A DNA stretch of 64,000 bases. Source: Pedococcus_A sp963730585 (GTDB taxonomy: Bacteria > Actinomycetota > Actinomycetes > Actinomycetales > Dermatophilaceae). Position numbers and translations under genes: made by a program. The stretch lies in assembly GCA_963730585.1 (NCBI GenBank), contig CAVSSL010000010.1, positions 1 to 64,000 on the forward strand, written 5' to 3'. This document shows positions 18,951 to 27,641 of the stretch, in pieces (position 1 is the first letter of the stretch; each line of letters opens with the position of its first letter). The notes below the pieces were generated by a model. It was given only the letters and a program-made list of their open reading frames with translations, was not told where the DNA came from and ran no database searches.

Positions 18951-19834
18951 AGCGCGGCCTCCGGTCGACGGACCCGCCACTCGCCGGTGCGCCCCTCCAC
19001 CTCGGCCAGACCCATCGCGGCGAACCGTTCCAGCCACCCCTCCATGGGGAACCAGCCCCACCGATCGTGAAAGCGGTTGGCGTTGGCCACGATCGCGTCG
19101 AGGTGCTGCACCGGCGGGCTCTGCGAGGGGTGGTGCTGGTGGTATGCCGCGGCGCCACCGACCCAGAGCAGCGTCCCCTGGGCCGCGCCGAGGCGCTGCC
19201 CGAAGTCGGTGTCCTCACCGCCGTAGCCGACGTAGTCCTCGCAGAAGCCGCCGAGCCTGTCCCAGTCGTCGGCGTCGAGGGCGAAGGACAGCGACCAGAA
19301 CAGCCGCAGGTCGTCCGCAACCCGCACCTCGTCGGCGCCGAGGGCTGGCCGGGCGGGGTGCGGACGGGCCAGGCGATCGAGGTCCTGGCCCCGGTAGTCC
19401 CGGGGATCCGCCACCGGTGGCAGGTAGCCGACCTCGCCACTGGCCACGACCGGCCCCGGCCCGCACACCCGAGAAGGGGAGTCTCTCCGCACGCCCAGCA
19501 CCGCGGCATACCGCTGCAGCAACGTCGGCGACGGGATGCAGTCGACGTCGAGGAAGACGAGCGTCTGCGCCCCGGCCTCGACCGCTGCCCTGGCCCCGGC
19601 GTTGCGCGCCGCCGCCAGCGGCAGGCCGGCGGGAGTCGAGGCCACCGACGCCACGGTGACGTCCCAGCCCGGCTGCGCGTGGGCGGCGACCACGTCGGCG
19701 ATGTCGGGGTCGTCCATCGCGACCGCCACGAAGATGTCGGGCTGCCGCACCTGGCGTGCCAGTCCCCAGAGCTGGCCGGCCAGGTGCTCGTGGCGACCGT
19801 GCGCGATCGTGATGACCGCCGTCCGCGCGCTCAC
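18947..19834 (-). CDS. Family 2-like glycosyltransferase (galactosyltransferase-type C-terminus)
   Basis: 295 aa. An N-terminal GT-A core (TAVITIAHGRHEHLAGQLWG) with DVDCIPS as the DxD-like metal site is followed by FCEDYVGYGGEDTDFGQRL, the EDxD region seen in GT2/galactosyltransferase-C domains, and AYHQHHPSQSPP. It transfers a sugar from a nucleotide donor; donor and acceptor are unknown. The GTG start overlaps the next gene's stop by GTGA. It is the last gene of the glycosyltransferase cluster. Confidence 0.82.
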   Translation of the reverse strand: MSARTAVITIAHGRHEHLAGQLWGLARQVRQPDIFVAVAMDDPDIADVVAAHAQPGWDVTVASVASTPAGLPLAAARNAGARAAVEAGAQTLVFLDVDCIPSPTLLQRYAAVLGVRRDSPSRVCGPGPVVASGEVGYLPPVADPRDYRGQDLDRLARPHPARPALGADEVRVADDLRLFWSLSFALDADDWDRLGGFCEDYVGYGGEDTDFGQRLGAAQGTLLWVGGAAAYHQHHPSQSPPVQHLDAIVANANRFHDRWGWFPMEGWLERFAAMGLAEVEGRTGEWRVRRPEAAL

Positions 19835-20859
19835 GCCACGCCCTCGGTGCCCGCGCTCCCGGCCAGGGCCTCGAGGTGGCCGGCGGCCGTCCGAGCCCCG
19901 TCGCCCGTCGACCAACGGCTCCAGCCGGCGCCTCCGAGCGCGGCCGCCCGCTCGAGCAGGGCGGGCCACTCGGCGTCCCGCGGCCAGCTCTCGAGGCCGA
20001 CCGCTGCCCCGAGACGGCTCACTGCCGCGGCCGTCGCCTCCTGCTCGCCGAACGGCCGCGGCTGGGCGATGACCACCGCCGGGCGGCGCGCTGCGGCCAC
20101 CTCGGCGACGGCGTTCTGACCGGCGTGGGTGACCACGACATCGGCTGCGCAGAGCTCGGACCAGAGGTCGGGGGACGGCGAGGACGCGGGGTCGCGCTCG
20201 AGCCAGTCCCAGTCCGGGGTCGCCGCGCGGGCAGCCGCCACCGCGTCCCTGCCTGCCGAGCGACCGCCGCTGCCCCACAGCACGAGGACCTGGCGCCGGC
20301 GCCGGCGGGCGGCCAGGCGGAGAGGTGCGGCCGACCGGCCGTCGAAGCGGGAGACCCCGCCCACGCACCACGCCTTCTGCCGCCACGACGCCGGCCAGCC
20401 GCGCATGTGGACACCCTCGGGCCAGGGGGCCAGCAGTGCCTGGGCGGAGTCGTAGGCCAGGCGGTGGGGACGGTCCAGCCTCGTGCCCGGCAGGGCGACG
20501 ACGACCGTGGGCACCCCGCACAACCGGGCCAGCAGCGCCACCTCGACCGACACGTCGACCACCAGCAGCCGGGGTTTGTGCTGGGCCACCCAACCGGCGA
20601 GCTGCGCCATCCGCGAGCCGAGGCCCTCGTGCAGCGGCGGCGCCCAGTGCAGCACCCCGCCGGCCGTCACGTCGCCCGAGGCGGCAGCCGCCGCGGACGA
20701 GGGCGTGTCGTCGCGGGCCAGCTGCGTCCACGAGTGCGACCACCCCGCCGGTGCCGGGAGCGAGCTGAGCCCCCACACCGGCTCGCGCAGGTGACCCGCG
20801 ATGGACTGCAACCGGGTGACGTGGCCCGACCCGTGGTGGTGCGCGTAGTAGCCGATCAC
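19831..20859 (-). CDS. MurG/UGT-like (GT-B) glycosyltransferase
   Basis: 342 aa. The N-terminus VIGYYAHHHGSGHVTRLQSI is a glycine/histidine loop typical of GT-B glycosyltransferases acting on lipid or UDP-sugar substrates. The C-terminal half has VVVTHAGQNAVAEVAAARRP and VIAQPRPFGEQEATA, the nucleotide-sugar-binding HAGQNxxxE segment of GT28-like enzymes. The GTG start at 20859 lies in a GTGA overlap with the gene upstream; the longer frame to 20931 was rejected for that reason. Confidence 0.82.
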   Translation of the reverse strand: MIGYYAHHHGSGHVTRLQSIAGHLREPVWGLSSLPAPAGWSHSWTQLARDDTPSSAAAAASGDVTAGGVLHWAPPLHEGLGSRMAQLAGWVAQHKPRLLVVDVSVEVALLARLCGVPTVVVALPGTRLDRPHRLAYDSAQALLAPWPEGVHMRGWPASWRQKAWCVGGVSRFDGRSAAPLRLAARRRRRQVLVLWGSGGRSAGRDAVAAARAATPDWDWLERDPASSPSPDLWSELCAADVVVTHAGQNAVAEVAAARRPAVVIAQPRPFGEQEATAAAVSRLGAAVGLESWPRDAEWPALLERAAALGGAGWSRWSTGDGARTAAGHLEALAGSAGTEGVA

Positions 20860-21920
20860 GCCGCACGCTCCGGCGATGACACGTCCGCATAGACGGACAG
20901 GTAGGCATCGATCATGTGCTCCACAGAGCACCGGCTCACCGCCTGCTCCCTGCAGGCCCTGCGGTCGAAGGACGTCACCTCGTCGACCCGCTGCGCCGCC
21001 GCTGTGATGTCACCCCCGGCGACGAGCACTCCGCATCCCGGCGTGACGAACTCGCGCAGGCCGCCCCGGTCGAAGCCCAGCACCGGCGTCCCGCACGCGA
21101 GCGACTCCGCGGCCACGAGACCGTAGGGCTCGTCCCAGGCCGGGGTGACGAGGCTCGCGGCGCTGGAGCCGACCAGCGCGACCAGGTCGGCCACACCGAG
21201 ATGCCCGACGTACTCGGCGTGCGGCCCCAGCAGCGGCCGCACCACGTCGTCGAAGTAGGCCCGGTCCGACACGGGGCCGGCCAGCCGCAGCCGCCGTCCA
21301 CTGGCGGCGGCGATGCGCAGGGCGTCGTGGGGGGCCTTCTCCGGGACGAGTCGCCCGAACCAGACGAGGTCGTCACCACCGGGGCCGGGCACCCAGCGGT
21401 CGACGTCGACGCCGTTGAGCACCACGTCGGCGTCCGCGACGTGGCTCCACAGTCCAGCGGTGTGCGAGCTGACCGCGACGAACCGGGCGCGCCTCTGGTC
21501 CATCAGGCTGATCGCGGGCTCGAGCCAGGGCGTCGGCGGCGTGTGAAGGGTGGTGACCATCGGCGCACCGGCCGTCGCGGCCAGGGCGATGGGGAGGTAG
21601 TGGAGGCTGTTGTTGTGGATCAGGTCGATGTCGGTGCGGCCCTGCAGCTCGAGCATCACCTGCAGGTAGGCATGGTGCTCGCGCAGCCAACGCTCCGGCG
21701 GCATGGCGACGTCACCGCGGGCGACCTCGCTCAGGTCGAGCGGGTGCACGACGATCTCCCGGGCATCCAGCCCCTCGTCGCTGCCGGGGCCGGCGAACAG
21801 GGTGACCTCCACCCCGCGCTGCCTCAGCCCCCGCACGAGCTGCCAGGTCAGCGACTCGAGCCCGCCCGCGAACGGCTCGCGCAGCGGGTGGTTGGCCGAC
21901 GCGATGATCACGACGTGCAT
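20856..21920 (-). CDS. GT4-family glycosyltransferase
   Basis: 354 aa, GT-B fold. The N-terminal domain has HPLREPFAGGLESLTWQLVR (acceptor side). The C-terminal domain has DDLVWFGRLVPEKAPHDAL and PAWDEPYGLVAAESLACGTP, the conserved EPxGLVxxEA-like donor-binding block, then LGFDRGGLREFV. The ATG at 21920 overlaps the preceding gene's 3' end by 13 nt. GT4 members use UDP- or GDP-sugars. Confidence 0.9.
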   Translation of the reverse strand: MHVVIIASANHPLREPFAGGLESLTWQLVRGLRQRGVEVTLFAGPGSDEGLDAREIVVHPLDLSEVARGDVAMPPERWLREHHAYLQVMLELQGRTDIDLIHNNSLHYLPIALAATAGAPMVTTLHTPPTPWLEPAISLMDQRRARFVAVSSHTAGLWSHVADADVVLNGVDVDRWVPGPGGDDLVWFGRLVPEKAPHDALRIAAASGRRLRLAGPVSDRAYFDDVVRPLLGPHAEYVGHLGVADLVALVGSSAASLVTPAWDEPYGLVAAESLACGTPVLGFDRGGLREFVTPGCGVLVAGGDITAAAQRVDEVTSFDRRACREQAVSRCSVEHMIDAYLSVYADVSSPERAA

Positions 21921-22981
21921 GAGCTGCCCTTCGCGAGCACCTGCTCGTAGATGCCGCGGTGCGCCTCCGCCAGCATCTCGCGCTCCGCCCGGCGCTCCCC
22001 CGGGTCCGCCCGCCACTGGGGGCGCTGCTCGTATGCCGTGAGCACGGCCTGCTGGAGGCTGGCCCTGCGTGCGGGGGCCGGCCCGGCGGCATACGTGAGG
22101 CACGGACGCTGCTCGGCGTAGAAGCCACAGTCGGGCGCCGCCACGGCGGTGCCCAGGTCGTAGCAGGCCTCCAGCCAGCCCGAGTGGGTGCCGAAGCGGT
22201 AGGGCAGCACCGACAGGTCCAGGCCCTGGAAGTAGTCCCACAGGTCGGCGTCGGAGAAGTAGTCGTGGACGTGCAGGTCCAGCAGCCCCTGCGACTCGAG
22301 CCGGCGCAGGCCCTCTGCCAGCTCGGGCGCGTACCTCAGGAAGACGGGGGTCATGACGTCGGTGTGGGCGTCGACGCGCAGGCGGGCGCCCGGCATCTGC
22401 GCCAGCACCTCGGCGATGGCCTCGACGTCCGGCAGCGGGTCCATGCTGGCGCGGAGGCTCTTGGCGTGGACCCCGATGACGAAGCCGTCGTGGCGCGGAC
22501 GCGGGCGTGAGAGGGTCGGCTCCTCCACCACGTGGGGGTGCGGCAGGACCCGAGCCTCGCGGCCCCACCGGCGCCTGACCTCGGCGGCCGCCCCCGGGGT
22601 CAGCGTGACCAGCGCGTCGGCTGCCTCCACCAGCACCGAGAGCTGCGCGTCGTGCAGACCGGGCTCCAGGTGGTGGGGGTTGCGCAGGTCGTGCACCGTG
22701 AGCACCAGGGGCTTGGACTCGGCGCGCAGCGCTGCCACGAGGTCGGCCAGGTCTTCGGGCGAGGTGGCGTCGAAGCCGAAGTGGACGTGCATGAGGTCGA
22801 ACTCGCCCGCGTGCTCGTGCACCCAGGCAGGCTCGAGCATCCGCGGCGGCCACCACTGGGCGTCCGGGATGTTGGTTCCGGGACGAGGGTCGGGAAGTCG
22901 CTCGACACCATCGCCGCCCTCTGCCGCCAGGTGGCGGACGTAGACGTGTCCAGATGGGACCGATGCGACGCGAATGCCCAA
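21908..22981 (-). CDS. GT4-like glycosyltransferase
   Basis: 357 aa. The GT-B pattern is weaker than in its neighbour: FDLMHVHFGFDATSPEDLAD and VLTVHDLRNPHH at the N-terminal side, DGFVIGVHAKSLRASMD, then DLSVLPYRFGTHSGWLEACY and DLGTAVAAPDCGF in the donor domain. The start is TTG at 22981 with GGAGG 6 nt upstream; no ATG or GTG fits. A long hairpin (23042-23092) separates it from the upstream part of the cluster, so a separate promoter is possible in the 167-nt gap. Confidence 0.75.
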   Translation of the reverse strand: MGIRVASVPSGHVYVRHLAAEGGDGVERLPDPRPGTNIPDAQWWPPRMLEPAWVHEHAGEFDLMHVHFGFDATSPEDLADLVAALRAESKPLVLTVHDLRNPHHLEPGLHDAQLSVLVEAADALVTLTPGAAAEVRRRWGREARVLPHPHVVEEPTLSRPRPRHDGFVIGVHAKSLRASMDPLPDVEAIAEVLAQMPGARLRVDAHTDVMTPVFLRYAPELAEGLRRLESQGLLDLHVHDYFSDADLWDYFQGLDLSVLPYRFGTHSGWLEACYDLGTAVAAPDCGFYAEQRPCLTYAAGPAPARRASLQQAVLTAYEQRPQWRADPGERRAEREMLAEAHRGIYEQVLAKGSSCTS

Positions 22982-23041
22982 GGCAGCCTCCGGTGACGAG
23001 GAGCCGGGGCGTCAGCGTTGCCGACGTCCTGCTCCGGGGAA

Positions 23042-23092
23042 CGGGTGACGGCACGTGGCTGAACCGGTTTGCCACGCTACTGCCGTCACCCG
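23042..23092 (-). terminator. Long hairpin between the two halves of the glycosyltransferase cluster
   Basis: Arms CGGGTGACGGCA (23042-23053) and TGCCGTCACCCG (23081-23092) pair perfectly. Inside them CGTGGC (23054-23059) pairs with GCCACG (23071-23076), leaving a 4-nt bulge and an 11-nt loop containing AACCGGTT. There is no U-run. It lies 57 nt after the GT2 gene stop, so a terminator or attenuator is likely. Confidence 0.6.
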
Positions 23093-23148
23093 CGGTCGGC
23101 GACTCGGCGAGCAGCGTTCAGCTGTGGGGCTGGACCTCAGCGGAGTCG

Positions 23149-23925
23149 TCAGCCGGCGCAGCACGCGCAGCCGCCGGCGACCGCCGCCCGCGGGGAAGGC
23201 ATCCCGTTCACCAGGCCCTGGAGGAGGTCGCCGAGGCCGTGCCGGGCGCGGCCGGGCATGCGTGCGGAGGTGCGCACCACGGGGGTGTGCACCGGCACCA
23301 CGCGTCCCCCGCCGGCCCGCACCCGCGCGACGAGCGCGTGGTCCTCACCGTGGGCGTGCGGGGGAAAGCCGCCGGCGGCGGCATACGCGTCGAGGCGGAC
23401 GGCGAGGTTCGCGCCATACACGTGGCGGTGTCCGGCACCGTCCAGACCGTCCTGGACGATCTGCTCGTATGCCGCGGCGGCGTCCGGGTGGGCCCGCCAC
23501 CCGTCGAGGTCCACCCGCCCGGTGACGCAGTGCGCACCGGTCCTGTCGGCGTGCCCGAGGATCCCGGTCACCCAGTCGCGCGGAACGACCGAGTCGGCGT
23601 CGGTGCTGAAGACCCACGTGTCGCGAGCAGCCTTGATTCCCAACGTCCTGCAGGCGGCACTGACCAGGCGGTGCCGTACTTCCCCCACGGTCGTCGCCTC
23701 GTCGTCGGCGTGGCGGAAGACCTCGACGTCAGGCATCGCGGTGCGCCACTCCTCGACGGCGAGACCGGTGCCGTCGGAGCTGCGGTGCACGGCGACGGCG
23801 ACTGCCGCGCGGCGCACCACTCCACCCGCACGGGCGTGGCGCAGCGACGCGGCGACGCTGTCGAGGCACCGGGCCACCCGGTGCTCCTCGTCGCGGGCCG
23901 GCACCGCCACCAGCACGTCGGTCAC
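23149..23925 (-). CDS. Family 2 glycosyltransferase
   Basis: 258 aa, GT-A. VLVAVPARDEEHRVARCLDS is the usual N-terminal GT2 strand-loop-helix. WVFSTDADSVVPRDWV gives the DxD metal motif and HGEDHALVARV the later ED motif. The tail is Cys/Gly-rich (GGCACCAG). The GTG start overlaps the stop of the acyl-CoA dehydrogenase-like gene (GTGA). Donor and acceptor are unknown. Confidence 0.85.
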   Translation of the reverse strand: MTDVLVAVPARDEEHRVARCLDSVAASLRHARAGGVVRRAAVAVAVHRSSDGTGLAVEEWRTAMPDVEVFRHADDEATTVGEVRHRLVSAACRTLGIKAARDTWVFSTDADSVVPRDWVTGILGHADRTGAHCVTGRVDLDGWRAHPDAAAAYEQIVQDGLDGAGHRHVYGANLAVRLDAYAAAGGFPPHAHGEDHALVARVRAGGGRVVPVHTPVVRTSARMPGRARHGLGDLLQGLVNGMPSPRAAVAGGCACCAG

Positions 23926-24956
23926 GGCCGGCCGCCGAGCAGTCCGCCGAGGAACAGCGCGTCACCGTCGGTGCTCTGCTGGCGCACGTAGAGGTCGAGG
24001 TCGTCGATGGCCCGCGTCAGTGGCCCGTCGAAGGCCAACCCTGCCGGACCGGCGATCGCCCGGCTCTGCTCGAGGAGGCGCCGCACCGAGGCGCCGACCA
24101 CGGCACGCGTCTCGGTGGCCAGGACCTGCAGACCACCGGGCGTCTCGGCCTGACCGGCTGGCGCCGCGACCCCACCCGCGGCCAGCCGGCTGGCCGCGGC
24201 CTCGACGGCGCCGGCCGCAGCGACGAGCTCGGTGTGCAGGTGGCCCAGCCGCAGCTGCGCCGCGGGTGACGGGGCCCTCTCCCCCACGTGCTGCCGGACC
24301 AGGTCGGCGACCCGGGCCGCTCCCCCGACCCAGACCGCGGCGACGCCGACCCCGCCGGGGAAGAAGCCCGGCCGGCCGAGGTAGAACCCCTCCTCGCCGA
24401 GCTGCGTCGCGAGGTCGTCGGGCACGTCGTGGTCGAGGTGGATGGTGTGGGAGTGCGACAGCCGCATCGCGCCGGTCTGCCAGGCGGAGTCGTCCACCGG
24501 CCAGTCGCCGACCGGCACGTCGAGCAGCAGGCTCGTCTCGTCGTCGGTCCACACCGGCACCAGCGCGCGGTCGAGCAGCCCCGCGCCGGAGGCGAACCGC
24601 AGCGTGCCCTCGAGGTGCCAGCCGCCGTCCGTGCGGCGGGCCCGGACGCCGGTGCCGCGCGAGCGCGAGGCCCAGACGCCGTAGAGGCAGCCGGCCGACG
24701 GGGTGGTGCCGGCCTCGGCGTGGATGCGCAGCGCGTCGACGTGGCCCTCGGTCAGCCGTGACAGCGGGATGTCGGTGCGTCCCAACGACTCCAGCGCTGT
24801 CACGAGCTCGGGCCACCGCAGCGCGCCCCAGTCGCGCTGGGCGGCGAGGTGACGCACCGCGTCAGCGAGTGCCGTGGGGCTTCCGCCCTGCCAAGCGGGG
24901 TCGGCCGGCAGGTCGAGGGGCTCCGGCAGGGGCACGGTGGTGGTGAGCCCGCTCAT
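23922..24956 (-). CDS. Acyl-CoA dehydrogenase-like flavoprotein
   Basis: 344 aa, shorter than typical acyl-CoA dehydrogenases (about 380). LYGVWASRSRGTGVRARRTDGGWHLEGTL-type sequence resembles the middle beta-domain and FAD-contact region, and the C-terminal half is helical with AFDGPLTRAIDDLDLYVRQQ. Other dehydrogenase landmarks, including the catalytic Glu region, are not obvious, so chemistry other than alpha-beta desaturation is possible. AGGAG precedes the ATG at 24956, which overlaps the methyltransferase stop by ATGA. It is embedded among glycosyltransferases, unlike fatty-acid-catabolic paralogues such as the one at 30554. Confidence 0.75.
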   Translation of the reverse strand: MSGLTTTVPLPEPLDLPADPAWQGGSPTALADAVRHLAAQRDWGALRWPELVTALESLGRTDIPLSRLTEGHVDALRIHAEAGTTPSAGCLYGVWASRSRGTGVRARRTDGGWHLEGTLRFASGAGLLDRALVPVWTDDETSLLLDVPVGDWPVDDSAWQTGAMRLSHSHTIHLDHDVPDDLATQLGEEGFYLGRPGFFPGGVGVAAVWVGGAARVADLVRQHVGERAPSPAAQLRLGHLHTELVAAAGAVEAAASRLAAGGVAAPAGQAETPGGLQVLATETRAVVGASVRRLLEQSRAIAGPAGLAFDGPLTRAIDDLDLYVRQQSTDGDALFLGGLLGGRP

Positions 24957-25540
24957 GCTGCTCCTGGGCGGCGCACCCATGAGGCGGCGACGAAGTCGGG
25001 GTCGTCGTGCCAGGAGTGCCGCTCCCAGCCCGCGCGTCGCAGGCGCGCGTCGGCCTCCTCGGTGGCCGCCGCGCCGGAGAGGAACGCATCGTCCGGGTGG
25101 TGGCGCCAGTGCACGACCACGACCTCGGCCGCAGCCGCAGCAGCCGTCCCGACGGCGTCGAGGGACTGCGCCCGGTCCTCGTCGGGCAGGTAGTAGAGGA
25201 CCTCGGAGAGCACGACCAGGTCGGGCGGTTCCGACAGCGGTGGCACCTCCGGCAACCGGCTCACGACCGCAGCGGTGTGCGGGACGCCCGCCAGCAGGCG
25301 CTCGGTCAGGGCCACCGCCCGCGTCGAGCCGTCGCTGGCGGTGACGTGCCCACAGCGATCAGCCAGCGCGCGCGCCAAAGAGCCGGTACCGCACGCGGCG
25401 TCCCACGCGTGCCCGTACCGCTCGCGGCCGAGCAGGGCGAGCAGCACCGTCTCCTTGCGGCGCTCGTACCAGCTCTCCCGCACCTTCCACGGGTCCGGGT
25501 CCGCGGCATACATCGCCTCGAAGTCGGGGGGCCGGACCAT
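24953..25540 (-). CDS. NodS-like SAM-dependent methyltransferase
   Basis: 195 aa. MVRPPDFEAMYAADPDPW and WYERRKETVLLALL are typical of the NodS/SAM-methyltransferase family. Motif I is AWDAACGTGSLARALA, with the acidic strand end in VTASDGS and motif DLVVLSEVLYYL. NodS itself N-methylates a deacetylated chitooligosaccharide in rhizobia. A PIG-L deacetylase lies directly upstream, so N-methylation of a deacetylated amino sugar is an attractive inference. It starts at ATG 25540, 14 nt after the PIG-L stop. Confidence 0.85.
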   Translation of the reverse strand: MVRPPDFEAMYAADPDPWKVRESWYERRKETVLLALLGRERYGHAWDAACGTGSLARALADRCGHVTASDGSTRAVALTERLLAGVPHTAAVVSRLPEVPPLSEPPDLVVLSEVLYYLPDEDRAQSLDAVGTAAAAAAEVVVVHWRHHPDDAFLSGAAATEEADARLRRAGWERHSWHDDPDFVAASWVRRPGAA

Positions 25541-25553
25541 CAGCAGCGCCCCA

Positions 25554-26282
25554 TCAGCCGATCACCAGCTGGGTGTGGTGGTGGGCGAGCAGGAGGGGCG
25601 GCACCACCGGGCCCAGGCCCGGGCGGAACGGCTCGCGCTGCGAGAGGTAGCTCGCCCACGCACCCTCGCGCGCCCGCTCGGCCTCCGCCCCGGTCACCAC
25701 GACGGTCCAGAGGTTGCCGGTCGCGGCCACGGTGTCGGGCGCCATCCAGTAGGGCATCCAGACGGGGTACTCCACCAGTGTCGCGCCACGTTCGCGGGCG
25801 GCGACCGCGGCCGACCGCCCGGCCGCCTCGTGGTCAGGGTGGGGGTCGTGGCGCCACGGGGCGAGCACCGTGTCGCCGGGGTTGAGCTCGGCGGCGATGG
25901 CGGCGGCCATCACGTCGGCGTGGGCGGCGACTGCTCCGTCGGCGCAGAGCTGGTGCGGTCCGGGCTCGGCGCCCAGGAGGTCGACGGCGGTGCGCCACTC
26001 CCGCAGACGCAGCTCAGCCAGACCGGGCTCCTCGACGCCGACCTCGTCGAAGCACGCCTCGCCGGCGGTCAGGGTCATCGCGAGCACCGGCCCGCGGGTT
26101 CGCGCCCACTCGGCCACCAGCCGTCCGGCGCCGATGGTCTCGTCGTCCGGGTGGGCCCCGACGACCACCAGCCTGGTGCTGGTCGGTGGCACGAGGTCGG
26201 CGAGCGCACGCCTCGGTGCGCCGGCGACCGCCTCGGCCCATGCCTCCACCGGAAGGCCGGCGGGAGTCACGGTCAGGGACAT
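25554..26282 (-). CDS. PIG-L family deacetylase
   Basis: 242 aa. VVVGAHPDDETIGAG is the zinc-binding HPDDE motif, and HDPHPDHEAAGRSA supplies the second His cluster. The family removes N-acetyl groups from GlcNAc-type sugars (PIG-L, MshB, BshB). Unlike MshB of mycothiol synthesis, it sits in a glycosyltransferase/NodS cluster. There is no ribosome-binding site; the -10-like box TAGGCT (26289-26294) is 6 nt before the ATG, so a leaderless internal promoter may drive the cluster. Confidence 0.88.
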   Translation of the reverse strand: MSLTVTPAGLPVEAWAEAVAGAPRRALADLVPPTSTRLVVVGAHPDDETIGAGRLVAEWARTRGPVLAMTLTAGEACFDEVGVEEPGLAELRLREWRTAVDLLGAEPGPHQLCADGAVAAHADVMAAAIAAELNPGDTVLAPWRHDPHPDHEAAGRSAAVAARERGATLVEYPVWMPYWMAPDTVAATGNLWTVVVTGAEAERAREGAWASYLSQREPFRPGLGPVVPPLLLAHHHTQLVIG

Positions 26283-26965
26283 GCACCGAGCCTAGGCGCG
26301 GTCACCGAGGGCCGCTCGACGTCGGCGTTGTCGACCACCACGTCGGCTCGCTCCCACGGCTCCCGCTCTGCGAAGTACCGCCGCTGCGCCTGCACGTAGC
26401 GCCGCATCGACGGGTGCTCGGGGTCGGCGTCGGTGCCGTCGCGCACGGCCATGCGGGCCGCGGTCACCTCGAACGGGACGTCGAGGAAGACGGTGAAGTC
26501 CCACAGCCCCTCGAGCTCGGCGCGGTGCAGGAACAGCCCGTCGACGACCAGCACTGCCCCGGCGGGCGCGTCCCGGAACGGCCCGTCGAGCACTTCGTCG
26601 GTGACGAGGTCGTGGCCGCGCGGGCGGTAGCGACCCGACCCGCCGGGACCCAGCGGCTGGAGCACCTCGGCCGCGAACCGGGGGTAGTCGAAGGAGTCGA
26701 GCCAGAAGCCCTCCGGCGAGGTGCGGCCACGGCGGTAGCGCACCGCCCTCACGTGGTGGAAGTCGTCGAGCGACACCTGCACGACCTCTCGGCCCGCCTC
26801 GCGCAACGCGACGGCGAGCTCGGCGGCGAAGACCGTCTTGCCCGACCCGTCGACACCATCCACGCCGACCCGGGTGCGGGCTCCCTCCGGTGCAGTCGGC
26901 ACCAGGGCGGCGACGTGCTCCAGCACCGCGGCCCGGGCCGATGTCGGCTCCGGGAGGCCTGTCAC
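26273..26965 (-). CDS. Uridine kinase-like P-loop kinase
   Basis: 230 aa. Walker A GVDGVDGSGKTVFA (about 28-41), SLDDFHHVRAVRYRRG after it, and VLVVDGLFLHR as the Walker B-like strand match the uridine kinase/phosphoribulokinase superfamily as found in Actinobacteria. The true substrate could be a nucleoside or another small alcohol. The GTG start overlaps the DUF6584 stop (GTGA) and the 3' end overlaps the PIG-L start by 10 nt. Confidence 0.8.
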   Translation of the reverse strand: MTGLPEPTSARAAVLEHVAALVPTAPEGARTRVGVDGVDGSGKTVFAAELAVALREAGREVVQVSLDDFHHVRAVRYRRGRTSPEGFWLDSFDYPRFAAEVLQPLGPGGSGRYRPRGHDLVTDEVLDGPFRDAPAGAVLVVDGLFLHRAELEGLWDFTVFLDVPFEVTAARMAVRDGTDADPEHPSMRRYVQAQRRYFAEREPWERADVVVDNADVERPSVTAPRLGACP

Positions 26966-27543
26966 CCGGGGACGATCCAGCGCAGCAGCGTGACCGCGCC
27001 GACGATGGCGCAGATGACGAAGAGGATCGCGAGCACCACGGTGATCACGACCGCGGCGTCCACCCCTCCGTTGCCGTTCTGGGGCGCGGCGCTCGACACC
27101 CGTGCGGCCGGAGCGCGGTCGGCCCCGGCTCGGCGGCGCAGCGCCTCCACCCGCGGGTTGCCGGGGTTGTCGCGCACGGTGCGGGGCAGGCTGCGCCACA
27201 TCTGCTCGAAGTGGTCGGAGTGGCGCTCACGCCAGGCCTCCACGGCCTCGTCGACGTCCTTGCCCCGCCGGCTCGTGCCGAACCACGCCGCACCCGCCGC
27301 GGGCATGTCGCCCATGGCGTAGTGGACCTCGCCGAGCAGCTCGAGGGCCTCCGGGTCGAGGTTGTCGGCGAGGTGCCCGGTGAGCCGGTCGCGCGCCTTC
27401 CACGCGCGGCCGGCGGCGAGGTCGGCCCGGGCGCGCTCCACCGCGCCGCTGTGGTGCTCGAGGTCCGACATGTCTGAACCGCTGGCGGAGCGGGGCGTGT
27501 CGCGCTTGGCCGGGGAAGGGGTCTGCTGGCTGTCGTCGCTCAC
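26962..27543 (-). CDS. DUF6584-type protein with C-terminal membrane anchor
   Basis: 193 aa. A polar, Ser-rich N-terminus is followed by a TPR-like helical part (ARADLAAGRAWKARDRLTGH, LELLGEVHYAMGDMPAAGAA) and a single C-terminal span (AAVVITVVLAILFVICAIV). This fits the actinobacterial DUF6584 family; the function is unknown. The GTG at 27543 is the first start; an ATG at 27472 is an alternative. Its stop is coupled to the kinase gene by GTGA. Confidence 0.7.
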   Translation of the reverse strand: MSDDSQQTPSPAKRDTPRSASGSDMSDLEHHSGAVERARADLAAGRAWKARDRLTGHLADNLDPEALELLGEVHYAMGDMPAAGAAWFGTSRRGKDVDEAVEAWRERHSDHFEQMWRSLPRTVRDNPGNPRVEALRRRAGADRAPAARVSSAAPQNGNGGVDAAVVITVVLAILFVICAIVGAVTLLRWIVPG

Positions 27544-27641
27544 AGCCGTGAGTATGCCGCGTGCGCGCCGTGACGGCCCCGCGGCTGTCGGAACGGGCGG
27601 CATTCCCCAAGTGGCCGCGCGGTGGGAGGGCGCTGACGACA

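Noticed and set aside
25554..26282. PIG-L gene as MshB of mycothiol biosynthesis
   Set aside because: No mycothiol genes (mshA, mshC, mshD) adjoin it and its partners are a NodS-like methyltransferase and glycosyltransferases.
18947..26282. Polyketide or nonribosomal peptide gene cluster
   Set aside because: No synthase, carrier protein or adenylation domain is present.
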